Shown piece by piece: positions 43,096 through 51,241 of a stretch of 56,968 bases of DNA (the first letter of the stretch is position 1; every line of letters starts with the position of its first letter). The stretch is taken from positions 1 to 56,968 of the forward strand of contig NZ_RCHJ01000029.1 in the NCBI RefSeq assembly GCF_004011805.1. Reading direction: 5' to 3'. Source of the stretch: Piscinibacter defluvii. Its GTDB lineage: Bacteria; Pseudomonadota; Gammaproteobacteria; Burkholderiales; Burkholderiaceae_C. The notes beneath the pieces were generated by a model. It made no database searches and was not told the DNA's origin. It saw nothing but the letters and a program-made list of their open reading frames with translations. The translations under genes and the position numbers were made by a program.

Positions 43096-43371
43096 ATGAG
43101 CAAACCTTCGAGCTTGACCCCCGACATGGGCGACTTCGGCTCTGTGGAACGGATGCACGTCTGGGAAAGACGCCCGTGGCGATTCAAGATCGAACATCGA
43201 TGCAACGTCGTGGCGGCGCTGCTGCGCGGCGAGGTGTCGCTCCGATCCTGCTGGTTCGGGCTGCGTCAACCGCACGCCGTCGTTGCGCTGGGGCGCAAGT
43301 CGCCAGGGGCCGGGATGGTCTACGTCTGCCCGGCGTGGGCAGACGAGTTGGAGTCGGCCTGCGCGAGCTAG
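43096..43371 (+). CDS. Small unknown protein (91 aa)
   Basis: AAGGAG precedes ATG 43096. Trp-rich (MHVWERRPWRFKIEHRC), one RSCWFGLRQPHAVVALG segment. No family recognised; overlaps the opposing gene by 4 nt. Confidence 0.55.
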   Translation: MSKPSSLTPDMGDFGSVERMHVWERRPWRFKIEHRCNVVAALLRGEVSLRSCWFGLRQPHAVVALGRKSPGAGMVYVCPAWADELESACAS

Positions 43372-43820
43372 GCGCCGCAGAGGGCCTTGAGCATCGGCGC
43401 GCTTCGCCGGGTCACTTCGACAGGCAAGGTCTGCGCGCCGGCGGCGGCGAGATAGCGCGTGCGGTGGCGCCCGTTGGTGAAGGCAACCACGGGCACGGCT
43501 GAGAACCTGCGGAACGGCGGGCGCCATGACCACTCGGCAAGCGTGCGCGTGTGCATTGACACCACGGGCATCTCGGCGAAGCCCGGATCAGCCGGATCGA
43601 GGAAGTCCCGGATGCCGTTGCGCTTGTCCGCTGCCCATTGATCGACGGGCGGAAGGAAGTAGCCGACGTCACGCGACCACAGCTCGAGCAGCGCGCTGGT
43701 GCGCACGACGATGACTTCGTAGTCGGGGCTGTCGGGGTGCCGGCGCTTGAGCTCCAGGCGCTGGTAGCCGGCGTGGTCGTTCGACAGTTGCACGGGCCAG
43801 GTTCTCGGGTTCGAGTTCAT
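43368..43820 (-). CDS. ParB/Srx-like fold protein (possible plasmid fertility-inhibition type)
   Basis: ATG 43820, 150 residues. VVAFTNGRHRTRYLAAAGAQ near the C-terminus is the (F/T)xNGRHRx-Y block seen in ParB/sulfiredoxin-like proteins, including those annotated as plasmid fertility-inhibition factors. The rest (RRHPDSPDYEVIVVRTSALL) is compatible. Possible role in conjugation control; low certainty. Confidence 0.55.
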   Translation of the reverse strand: MNSNPRTWPVQLSNDHAGYQRLELKRRHPDSPDYEVIVVRTSALLELWSRDVGYFLPPVDQWAADKRNGIRDFLDPADPGFAEMPVVSMHTRTLAEWSWRPPFRRFSAVPVVAFTNGRHRTRYLAAAGAQTLPVEVTRRSAPMLKALCGA

Positions 43821-43868
43821 CGTCTCTTGCGATGAGGCGGACCGCGTCAGTCTACCGAGGGCTGCGGG

Positions 43869-43896
43869 TTGAACAGCGTCTCGCAGCCCGTAGCCT
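43869..43896 (+). promoter_or_regulatory. Promoter, TTGAAC-N16-TAGCCT
   Basis: Family member; the -10 ends six bases before the GTG at 43903, exactly as at 25797-25831, so this mRNA also looks leaderless. Confidence 0.6.
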
Positions 43897-43902
43897 GACC
43901 CG

Positions 43903-45108
43903 GTGAACGTGATCAAGATTCATCGGGCCGAAGAGGTCGGCGAGTTGCCGGCGCAGGCAGACCTGTTCGGCTTGGCCGACGGCGCGGCGAGGTTCGCGCT
44001 CGAGGTGCCTCCCGAGGTCGGCTCGGTGCTGGATGCCGCGGCGCCGGTGTTCATCGGCGTCAGCGGCGGCCGGGACTCACAGGCGCTCGCCTACCGCATT
44101 TGCGCGCATCTGGACGATGTGGGCCATAGCGGGCAGCGCTTCCTCATCCACGCCCACCTCGGGCGCGTCGAGTGGCGGGACAGCCTGCCGGTGTGCGAGC
44201 GCCTGGCGCAGCGGCTGGGCGTCGAGCTCGTCGTCGTGCGGCGGCAGGCCGGCGACATGATGGATCGGTGGCTCTCGCGGTGGGCCGGCAACGTGGCGCG
44301 CTACGCCGACCTGGAGTGCGTCAAGCTCATCATGCCGTGGAGCAGCGCAAGCCAGCGCTTCTGCACCAGCGAGCTGAAGAGCCAGGTGCTGGCGCGCGAA
44401 ATGCGCAGGCGCTTCCCGCATGGGGACGTGGTCTCGGCGGTCGGCATCCGGCGCGAGGAGAGCGCCAGGCGCGCCCAGATGCCCGCGTGGAAGCGCGACG
44501 AGCGCCTCACCCGCAAGCGCGGCATCGGCCACACCTGGAACGCCATCCTGGGCTGGCGCCGCCAGGACGTCAACGACTACGTGCGCTCGCGCGGCGACCT
44601 GCTGCATGAGGCCTACCGCATCTACGGGAGCACGAGGGTGTCCTGCGCCTTCTGCGTGATGGGCTCCGAGCACGACCTGCGCGCGTCCAGCAACTGCGCT
44701 GACAACCACGAGATCTATCGCGAGATGGTGGAGCTAGAGGTGGCGTCGACCTTCAGTTTCCAGAGCAATCGCTGGCTCGGCGACGTTGCACCCGACCTTC
44801 TCGATGCGAGCCTTCGCGCAAGGCTGCTGGAGGCCAAGGAGCGCGCCAGGACGCGCGTCGAAGCCGAATCGCGCTTGCCCGAACACCTGCTGTTCGTGAA
44901 GGGCTGGCCGACAGTGACGCCCACGGCCGAAGAGGCAGAGCTCATCGCATGCGTGCGACGCGACGTCGCAGTCTCGGTAGGCCTGCAGGTGAATCACACG
45001 GATCGCGACAGTGTGCTGGCGCGGTACCAGGAACTGATCGCAGCGGCAGTGGCCAAGGCTTCGGCGACGGGCCTGCCGCTCGAGGACAACGAAGGAATCG
45101 AAGCATGA
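43903..45108 (+). CDS. PP-loop ATPase, PAPS-reductase family (401 aa)
   Basis: Adenine-nucleotide alpha-hydrolase fold. PP-loop GVSGGRDSQ near residue 53, CTSELKSQVL, ILGWRRQDVNDYVRS, and SCAFCVMGSE (CxxC, possible Fe-S or zinc site), features shared with PAPS reductase/DndC-like enzymes. GTG start fits the leaderless promoter. Substrate unknown; relatives act in sulfur transfer to DNA/tRNA or sulfate assimilation. First of three coupled or adjacent genes ending at 47825. Confidence 0.85.
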   Translation: MNVIKIHRAEEVGELPAQADLFGLADGAARFALEVPPEVGSVLDAAAPVFIGVSGGRDSQALAYRICAHLDDVGHSGQRFLIHAHLGRVEWRDSLPVCERLAQRLGVELVVVRRQAGDMMDRWLSRWAGNVARYADLECVKLIMPWSSASQRFCTSELKSQVLAREMRRRFPHGDVVSAVGIRREESARRAQMPAWKRDERLTRKRGIGHTWNAILGWRRQDVNDYVRSRGDLLHEAYRIYGSTRVSCAFCVMGSEHDLRASSNCADNHEIYREMVELEVASTFSFQSNRWLGDVAPDLLDASLRARLLEAKERARTRVEAESRLPEHLLFVKGWPTVTPTAEEAELIACVRRDVAVSVGLQVNHTDRDSVLARYQELIAAAVAKASATGLPLEDNEGIEA

Positions 45109-45965
45109 ACTCAACGACGATGGCGCCCCGGGCTGGCGGCGTCCCCGAGCTGGCGGTGGACATCGCGTCCGCTTCCTCTCGCCTCTTCTGGTTGGTGCGT
45201 AGCACGGTCGCCGGCGGCGCGGCGATGCTGCAGCTGCCGGGCGCCGTGTACACGCGGTTCAGCGATGCTGTGGCGGCGCGCTCGCGCATCGACAGCACGC
45301 CGCCGCTGACGGAACACCCGGCTGGCGTCTGCCGCCTTAACGACGACGTCGTCGTCGATGGCGTCGGGCCCGGCAAGGTGAACTGGATCCATCCGACGGG
45401 CGATGTGCGCGTGGAGCTGGCCCGCCGTCCTGGGAGTGCCGAGTACTACCCGGTGTCGGCCATCCGGCGTGCTGTGGCGAACCGCCCGCGCTTCGAGTTC
45501 GAGGTGGTGCCAGTGGGCCTGCGCGAGGCCAACGAGGTGGTGGAGCGGCTGCACCGGCGGCTGGGACAGGTGCAGGGACACAAGTTCGCTCTGGGCTTGC
45601 GCCGCGAGGAAGACCAGGACCTGGTGGGCGTGGCGGTGTGCGCCAGGCCGGTGGCGCGCCACTTGGACGACGGCCTGACGGCCGAAGTGCGGCGCGTAGC
45701 GGTCGACCCTGCGGTGACCAACGGCTGCACCAAGTTGCTGGGCGCGATCGCGAAGTCGGCCTCGGCGATGGGATACAGGCGGCTGGTCACGTACACCTCG
45801 GAGGACGAAACCGGCGCCAGCCTCTATGCGGCAGGCTGGGATCCGGTAGGCAAGAGCGCCGGCGGCCACTGGGGCTCCGCGGCGCGGCCGCGGCGCCGCG
45901 GCGAAGACGAGGGGCGCAAGGTGGTGTGGGTCAAGGTGCTTCGAGGCGAAGAGCGGGGCCGCTGA
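45105..45965 (+). CDS. GNAT acetyltransferase-like protein (XF1762 family)
   Basis: 286 residues; ATG overlaps the PP-loop stop. The C-terminal 170 residues match the XF1762-type GNAT pattern: REANEVVERLHRRLGQVQG, VAVCARPVARHLDDGLT, MGYRRLVTYTSEDETG and LYAAGWDPV. An additional N-terminal region (about 110 residues) with a KVNWIHPTGDVRVEL beta segment is fused. Acetylation target unknown. Confidence 0.8.
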   Translation: MNSTTMAPRAGGVPELAVDIASASSRLFWLVRSTVAGGAAMLQLPGAVYTRFSDAVAARSRIDSTPPLTEHPAGVCRLNDDVVVDGVGPGKVNWIHPTGDVRVELARRPGSAEYYPVSAIRRAVANRPRFEFEVVPVGLREANEVVERLHRRLGQVQGHKFALGLRREEDQDLVGVAVCARPVARHLDDGLTAEVRRVAVDPAVTNGCTKLLGAIAKSASAMGYRRLVTYTSEDETGASLYAAGWDPVGKSAGGHWGSAARPRRRGEDEGRKVVWVKVLRGEERGR

Positions 45966-45969
45966 GGCA

Positions 45970-46086
45970 CTGGAACAGTCTTCACCAGCTATGCGAGCGC
46001 GCGTGTTCCAGCTGAAGGCGTGCCCTGGGAGGCGGTGGCGGCCGAGTGGAACAGCGTGTCGAGCGAGGCGCGAGGAATCGTTCCAC
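45970..46086. repeat. Two successive inverted repeats upstream of the DndC-like gene
   Basis: CTGGAACA (45970-45977)/TGTTCCAG (46004-46011) and GTGGAAC (46046-46052)/GTTCCAC (46080-46086). Four half-sites of one motif, alternating in orientation and spaced about 34-42 bp; operator array or RNA stems. Confidence 0.6.
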
Positions 46087-46115
46087 GCGGCCGTTGGGCG
46101 TCGGTGCCGCAGGCC

Positions 46116-46143
46116 TTGAAGACCACGTCGCCGGCGAGATCCT
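46116..46143 (+). promoter_or_regulatory. Promoter of the DndC-like gene, TTGAAG-N16-GATCCT
   Basis: Family member, 48 bp from -35 to the ATG at 46164; supports that start over an upstream in-frame one at 46020. Confidence 0.65.
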
Positions 46144-46163
46144 GGGGAACACCAGGACCTCGA

Positions 46164-47825
46164 ATGCAGCAGCTCATCGACCTTCGACACGAAACTCCGG
46201 AAGCTATCGCGCTGGAAGCAATCCGGTCATTCATGTCAGACGGCCATCCGGCCGTCGTTTTCTATAGCGGCGGCAAGGACTCATCGGTCTTGCTCAACCT
46301 GACGCTGACGGCGGCGAGCGACCAGGTCAAGGCTGGGCGGCAACCGCTGGTGGTCATCGCGCACAGCGACGTGGGCGTCGAGAACCCCGAGATTCAGCGA
46401 CTGGTCTCGGGCGAGATCCGCAAGGCGGCGCGCTTCGCGAAGGCGCACGGTGTGACGGCCATCGTGCGGGTGGCGCAGCCCGCGTTCTGGGACACATACC
46501 CGGTGCGTGTCATCGGCGGCCGCGCGCTGCCGACCTTTCCTGACTCGCGGCGCGACTGCCAGACCGACCTCAAGCGGTTGCCGAACGAGCGCGAGCTCGC
46601 GCTGATCGAGCGAGAGCTGCAGGCCAAGGGCTGGAACAAGCCGGTGCTCATGACAGGGGTGCGGAGGGATGAATCGATGGTGCGCGCGTCCAATGTTCGC
46701 GGCCGGGGCGAGCAGGCCGTGTCGTTGTGGACCGACAAGGAAGGGCGCCTGCGACTCACGCCGGTGCTCGACTGGACGGTTGACGACGTGTGGCAGTACC
46801 TGGGCCTGGCCAACGCCGGCGTCATCCCGGCGTACAGCACGTTCGAGGAGACCATGCAGACCTACCAGGCCGCCGGCGGCAGCAGCTGCGTGGTGGTGGC
46901 CGACGCGGAAATGCAGAAGCACTCCAAGCCGTGTTCGAGCCGCTTCGGCTGCTGGGCCTGCACCGCAGTGCGTGAGGACAAGTCGCTGCGCCAGATGATC
47001 GAGACGGACCCCGGGCGCTACGGCTACATGGAGCCGCTCGCGGCGCTGCGCGACTTCATCGCCTTCACGCAGTACGACTGGTCGCGTCGGCAGTTCGTTG
47101 GCCGCAGCATCGTCGACGGGTTCATCGAGGTCGGCGCCGACACCTACTCGCCGGCGATGCTGGCCGAGCTGCTGCGCTACACGCTGAGCGCACAGAAGCT
47201 CTCCGGCGTGCCGATCGTCAGCGCCGCGCAGCTCATCGCGATCGACGCGCGCTGGTCGCAGTACGCGATTGCCGCGCCCTTCAGCGCGCTGCGCATCTGG
47301 AAGGAGGTCGAGGACGGCGCGATCTGGACGCCCCCGAAGCTGCGGCCCTTCCCCAAGACGGAGGTGCCCAAGCTCGGCAAGATCTTCGTGGGTGGCTGGA
47401 ACGACGACGTGACGTCGGAGCTGGAGGTCACAGGGCTGCGCAATCCCGCGTGGGAGGACTTCGCCGAAACGTGCGGGCCTGGGCTGCGCACGCTGGCCAG
47501 CGGAAGAGCTGTGGTCGACGTTGAGGGGGAGAGCGAGATCGACGAAGAGGCGGCCTGGCTGTTCCTCGATTTCGAGCTCGAGCGCATGCTGGGCAACAGG
47601 CCCATGCTGAGCGGCTACTGGACGGCCGGCTACGAAACCTATCTGTCGTTCGGCATCGTTCGGCCGGCGAAAGGCCAGTCGGCGCGGGTGGACGAGATCC
47701 TGCGGCGATCGCAATGGCGCCAGCGGCACGACCTCCACGGTCAGCGCAGCGCCGACGAGCTGGCAGCCAGGCTGACCGTGCGGTACCCGCGTCAAGCGGA
47801 CCTCTTCGACCTGGCGGCGGCCTGA
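46164..47825 (+). CDS. DndC-like PP-loop sulfurtransferase-type enzyme (553 aa)
   Basis: Strong likeness to DndC and phage PAPS-reductase-like proteins: PP-loop VFYSGGKDSSVLLNL (about 36), CQTDLKRLP, VLMTGVRRDESMVRA, LDWTVDDVWQYL, and the cysteine cluster CSSRFGCWACTAV that in DndC helps hold an Fe-S cluster. DndB, D and E are not in the window, so it is not a full Dnd cluster; it may serve a different thiolation or modification. Ends QADLFDLAA, like several neighbours. Has its own promoter and possible operator array. Confidence 0.87.
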   Translation: MQQLIDLRHETPEAIALEAIRSFMSDGHPAVVFYSGGKDSSVLLNLTLTAASDQVKAGRQPLVVIAHSDVGVENPEIQRLVSGEIRKAARFAKAHGVTAIVRVAQPAFWDTYPVRVIGGRALPTFPDSRRDCQTDLKRLPNERELALIERELQAKGWNKPVLMTGVRRDESMVRASNVRGRGEQAVSLWTDKEGRLRLTPVLDWTVDDVWQYLGLANAGVIPAYSTFEETMQTYQAAGGSSCVVVADAEMQKHSKPCSSRFGCWACTAVREDKSLRQMIETDPGRYGYMEPLAALRDFIAFTQYDWSRRQFVGRSIVDGFIEVGADTYSPAMLAELLRYTLSAQKLSGVPIVSAAQLIAIDARWSQYAIAAPFSALRIWKEVEDGAIWTPPKLRPFPKTEVPKLGKIFVGGWNDDVTSELEVTGLRNPAWEDFAETCGPGLRTLASGRAVVDVEGESEIDEEAAWLFLDFELERMLGNRPMLSGYWTAGYETYLSFGIVRPAKGQSARVDEILRRSQWRQRHDLHGQRSADELAARLTVRYPRQADLFDLAAA

Positions 47826-47868
47826 TGTTGGAGCGCCGCCGATGATCGGTGGCAGCAGGCGGGAAGGG

Positions 47869-47906
47869 GAGGTTTCGGGGGGTCGTAGAACCCGACTTTC
47901 GGTTGG
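47869..47906. repeat. Dispersed intergenic repeat, copy B
   Basis: Best conserved with copy A (33423-33460); also shares GGAGGTTTC and the GGGGGG run with copy C. 44 bp after the DndC-like stop. Confidence 0.6.
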
Positions 47907-47965
47907 ACAGGCGACCGCCGGAGGTGCCAATCTCGCGCCGAGTGCAGCTGGGGTGCCACTTGGGG

Positions 47966-47993
47966 TTGTGCCGCCGGGCCGCACGGGGATACT
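47966..47993 (+). promoter_or_regulatory. Weak promoter candidate, TTGTGC-N16-GATACT
   Basis: Same spacing and -10 type as the family; poorer -35. -10 ends 27 bp before the ATG at 48020. Confidence 0.4.
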
Positions 47994-48019
47994 GCATCAG
48001 TCCGACATGGGAGCCGAAG

Positions 48020-48814
48020 ATGAAGCACGTTGCGCTGACGCTGACGATCGTCCTGACGATGGCGTTCTGTGGGGTGGCCCAGGCGGGTGACGCCCTTCCG
48101 AAGGATGCCGAGACCGGCCTCGTGACCGAGGTGGTCGGCCTGGACGGCGCCGCGCGCGACGCGCTGGCCGGCCGCACGCGGCCGCTGCAGCTTGCCTTCA
48201 AGCGGCAGGAGGGGGCTGGGCCGAGCGAGCAGGCCTACGCCGGCATCGTCGCGGCCATCACCCGTCTGGCACAGGCGAAGGGCATCACGGTGCTCGCCGG
48301 CGCGCAGGAAGTGCCGGCCGCAGCCGTGAAGGCCGAGTTCGACACCTGGTTCTACGTCGAGGGGCAGAAGCTCAATCCCGACCTCGTGCACCTGGGCGAC
48401 TACGCCGAGTTCGAGCTGAGCGGCAGGCCGCTGCCCGAGGCGGTGGCGAGCAGCGGTTCAGGGGGGGTGAATGTCGTCCGCGTGGCGGCCGGCCTGTTCG
48501 GCTTCGCGCGCGGCTGGCTGCCGGCATCTTTCAGCGGTTCGATGGTCGCGCACGGCGTGCGTGAAGGGGCTGGGAGCGGGAGCGCGGCCGACAGCAAGCC
48601 TCTCGGCGACCCGGAGCGCCTGGCGCTGGGCCTGCAGCGCGCGGTGACGGAAGTCAGGATCGAGGTCGACGGGCACACCGCGACGTTTCAGGTGCACGCG
48701 AGCAGGAAGCCCCTGTCGCACACGACCGTGGATGCGCTGACCGAGACGACGTGGCAGCTTGCGCTGCAGGTGCTCGCCGGTCGTGCAGAGCAGCTGGCCG
48801 TGGTGGGTCGGTGA
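48020..48814 (+). CDS. Exported unknown protein (264 aa)
   Basis: ATG 48020 gives a clear signal peptide (MKHVALTLTIVLTMAFCGVA, cleavage likely after AQA). The mature part has an EFDTWFYVEGQKLNPDLVHL segment and a Gly/Ser-rich middle; no lipobox in the normal place and no known domain recognised. Periplasmic or secreted. Confidence 0.65.
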   Translation: MKHVALTLTIVLTMAFCGVAQAGDALPKDAETGLVTEVVGLDGAARDALAGRTRPLQLAFKRQEGAGPSEQAYAGIVAAITRLAQAKGITVLAGAQEVPAAAVKAEFDTWFYVEGQKLNPDLVHLGDYAEFELSGRPLPEAVASSGSGGVNVVRVAAGLFGFARGWLPASFSGSMVAHGVREGAGSGSAADSKPLGDPERLALGLQRAVTEVRIEVDGHTATFQVHASRKPLSHTTVDALTETTWQLALQVLAGRAEQLAVVGR

Positions 48815-49092
48815 GGCGACCCATGCCGACGACAGTCGTCGCCACCAAGCCCACGCCGCGGCGGCTGATGGAGCGCCTGACGACCCTGCCCAACAAGGTC
48901 CACAAGGGCGACAGCAAGGCCTTCACCGCGCGTCTGCGCCGGCCGTACTATCGGCTCACCGATGAGCAGTGCCTTGCAGTCGAGCGGCTGGCCGGCGATT
49001 CCGACGTCCTGCTGCTCGACGGTCGCGTCCAGGTCACATGGGGCGACGCCGACGGCGGCAAGGCCCTCATGCCGCTGGCGCGCCCCTTGTAG
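48811..49092 (+). CDS. Small unknown protein (93 aa)
   Basis: GTG overlapping the previous stop (GTGA), or ATG 48823. RRPYYRLTDEQCLAVERLAG and VLLLDGRVQVTWGDADGG; small alpha/beta. Unknown. Confidence 0.55.
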   Translation: MRRPMPTTVVATKPTPRRLMERLTTLPNKVHKGDSKAFTARLRRPYYRLTDEQCLAVERLAGDSDVLLLDGRVQVTWGDADGGKALMPLARPL

Positions 49093-49157
49093 CGCCGCGG
49101 CACCGGAAAGATGGCACCCCTGCGGGTGCATGCGTGCCGGTGCACACCGCGGGGGAC

Positions 49158-49185
49158 TTGAAGCTGGCCGCCGTCGCGCGAGACT
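49158..49185 (+). promoter_or_regulatory. Promoter, TTGAAG-N16-GAGACT
   Basis: Family member; 53 bp from -35 to the ATG at 49211, with AAAGGAG in between. Confidence 0.65.
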
Positions 49186-49210
49186 CGCTTACGAAAGGAG
49201 CGAGTCGACG

Positions 49211-49537
49211 ATGGAAAGCGAGGCGACGATGGCGCGAGACCGCGACTACACGCACGAGATCCGCGATGCCGAAGGCGAGTGGATCTGGCTGGGCGACGAG
49301 ACGAGCATGTCCGTGATCTTCCACAACCTGAACGGCACGAACTTCGCAGGCAAACCGCCGGAGACCTACGCCCAGTACCTCGCGTGGATGCGCCGGTTCA
49401 CGGCCGAGGCCTGGCCGGGCCGGACGGACCCGCTCGCACCAGGGAGTTCGATCGAGCTGGCGTGCATCAACGGCGAGGCAGTGGCGCGCCACACGTTCGC
49501 GGCACAGGGCACCTGTGCCAACCAAGGGCTGTCGTGA
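49211..49537 (+). CDS. Unknown protein (108 aa)
   Basis: ATG 49211 (49229 possible). Acidic, Trp-rich: GEWIWLGDETSMSVIFHNL, YAQYLAWMRRFTAEAW. No family recognised. Coupled (GTGA) to the glycosylase-like gene. Confidence 0.55.
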   Translation: MESEATMARDRDYTHEIRDAEGEWIWLGDETSMSVIFHNLNGTNFAGKPPETYAQYLAWMRRFTAEAWPGRTDPLAPGSSIELACINGEAVARHTFAAQGTCANQGLS

Positions 49538-50184
49538 GCCAGGAACATTTGGTGCTCGAGCTGATCGGCTCGCTGCCGAGCGGGTGGCCTGGGCTGTTCA
49601 ACCCCTGGGCCGACATCTGCGCGGATGACCTGGACACGAACGGGCCCGCAGCCAAGCGTGCGCGGCTCGCACGCCACCTCGACTGCGACGCGCGCTTCAT
49701 CCTCTGCGGCGAAGCGCCTGGCTGGCAGGGCATGCGCCACACCGGCCTGGCCTTCACCAGCGAGCGGCTTGTGGTCGAAGGCGCGGTGCCGCGGGTGGAC
49801 GAGCAGGGTTCGAGGCTGACCACGCGGGAAGCCCCGTTCGCCGAGCCTTCAGCCACGCTGGTATGGCGGTCGCTCTATGCCCTGCAGATCGCCGAGCAGG
49901 TGGTGATGTGGAACGCGGTGCCCTTGCATCCCTTCGTGATCGGGAGCCCGAGCACAAACCGCACGCCAACGGATGGTGAACTCGGGCTCGGCAAGCAAGC
50001 GCTCCAGGTCCTGCTGGCCGCGTACCCCAAGGCCCAGGTGATCGCGGTGGGCAAGAAGGCTGCCGAGCAGCTGGCGAGGCTCGGCGTCACGCCAGCGGCG
50101 GCAGTGCGGCACCCCGCCAACGGTGGCGCGCGTGCGTTCGCCGAGGGCATGCAGGCGTGCGTGAAGGCGCGAAGGCAGGGATGA
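49534..50184 (+). CDS. Uracil-DNA glycosylase superfamily protein
   Basis: 216 residues. UDG-fold motifs: LCGEAPGWQGMRHTGLAF (motif 1, GExPG), WNAVPLHP (central), VIAVGKKAAEQL and VRHPANGGARAF (motif 3-like HPxxxG). The usual iron-sulfur cysteines of family 4 are absent. Would excise damaged bases, perhaps in repair on the element, or act on modified DNA. GTG start overlaps previous stop; next gene overlaps by ATGA. Confidence 0.82.
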   Translation: MSQEHLVLELIGSLPSGWPGLFNPWADICADDLDTNGPAAKRARLARHLDCDARFILCGEAPGWQGMRHTGLAFTSERLVVEGAVPRVDEQGSRLTTREAPFAEPSATLVWRSLYALQIAEQVVMWNAVPLHPFVIGSPSTNRTPTDGELGLGKQALQVLLAAYPKAQVIAVGKKAAEQLARLGVTPAAAVRHPANGGARAFAEGMQACVKARRQG

Positions 50185-50426
50185 GCGGCATGGCCGACGA
50201 ACACGCTGCGCAAGCAGGCCCGCAGCCTCTCTACCAGCTCCTCCACGAGCTGCCTCGTGGCCACGAGCTGCGCATCAGCCAGATGGGAGGCCTCGGCGCC
50301 CAATGCAGGAACCTGCTGGGCAAGGAGTGGCGCGACCTGTCGCGCTGGCGGATCGCGAGCTCGACCTACGACGAGCTCGGGGAGAGCTGGACCAGCACCA
50401 GCGAGTTCAGAGTGCCGGCGCGCTGA
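50181..50426 (+). CDS. Small unknown protein (81 aa)
   Basis: ATG overlaps the glycosylase stop. ELRISQMGGLGAQCRNLLGK and EWRDLSRWRIASSTYDE; compact. Unknown, possibly working with the glycosylase. Confidence 0.55.
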   Translation: MSGMADEHAAQAGPQPLYQLLHELPRGHELRISQMGGLGAQCRNLLGKEWRDLSRWRIASSTYDELGESWTSTSEFRVPAR

Positions 50427-50468
50427 CGCCCGCGCCGCGCCGTCGCGGGGAGCAGCCGGCGGGCGGGG

Positions 50469-50496
50469 TTGAAGAAGCGGAGGCCCGCGAGATCCT
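50469..50496 (+). promoter_or_regulatory. Promoter, TTGAAG-N16-GATCCT
   Basis: Family member; 62 bp from -35 to the ATG at 50531; drives the DUF7694-like and DpdA-like pair. Confidence 0.65.
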
Positions 50497-50530
50497 GAAG
50501 GTCCAACAACGGACCTGACGGGCATCTCGC

Positions 50531-51241
50531 ATGACCGACTTCGACACCAACGACATTCACGCCGCGATCGCGGCGCTCAAGGCCAAGGGCTACAGCGTGC
50601 AGCGCACGCCGGGCCCCGTGCAGCGCGAAGCGAGCTATGCCTTCACGCTGAGCCACCCGGACGACGCGCCGCGGCTGGTCGGGCCGGCGCGCTCGACAGC
50701 CTTCGCTGCGTGGGCTTGCGCTCTGGAACACGCCGAGCAGCAGGCCGCGCCGGCGGCGCCACTCAAGCTCGCTCCCTTCTACGCGGCCGAGCTGCCCGAG
50801 AGCGCGCTCGACGCCGCGGCGATCGCCAAGCGCTTCGGCGTCGACCTCGCGACCGCGCAGCGCCAAGTGCGCGTCCTGCGCCAGCACTCGGTCTTCCTCA
50901 GCGAGACGCATCAGGTCAACGTGCAGCTGATCAAGGCGCCGTTCGGCCCGGACCTGGGCGACGTCGCGTGGCTCTCCATCAAGCGCCGCGACCGCGACGT
51001 GATCCGCGACTGGCGCGAGCTGCAGGCGATCAAGAACGCCATCGTCGGGCCCGAGCACGAGGGCTTCGAGCTCTATCCCGCCGAGTCGCGGCTGTGCGAC
51101 ACCGCGAACCAGTTCCACCTGTTCGTGTTCATGCAAACGACCGTGCGCATGCCGGTGGGCTTTGCCGTGCGCGAGGTCGCCGGCGCCGAGGCTGCCAAGG
51201 CGGTGGGCGCGACGCAGCGCGAACTGCCGGAGACCGTGTGA
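50531..51241 (+). CDS. Unknown protein with DUF7694-like C-terminus (236 aa)
   Basis: The C-terminal half (VAWLSIKRRDRDVIRDWREL, QAIKNAIVGPEHEGFELYPA, ESRLCDTANQFHLFVF) matches a domain often found alone on phages and plasmids. The N-terminal half carries a DAAAIAKRFGVDLATAQRQV segment that looks like an HTH. Overlaps the DpdA-like start by one base (TGATG). Function unknown. Confidence 0.65.
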   Translation: MTDFDTNDIHAAIAALKAKGYSVQRTPGPVQREASYAFTLSHPDDAPRLVGPARSTAFAAWACALEHAEQQAAPAAPLKLAPFYAAELPESALDAAAIAKRFGVDLATAQRQVRVLRQHSVFLSETHQVNVQLIKAPFGPDLGDVAWLSIKRRDRDVIRDWRELQAIKNAIVGPEHEGFELYPAESRLCDTANQFHLFVFMQTTVRMPVGFAVREVAGAEAAKAVGATQRELPETV

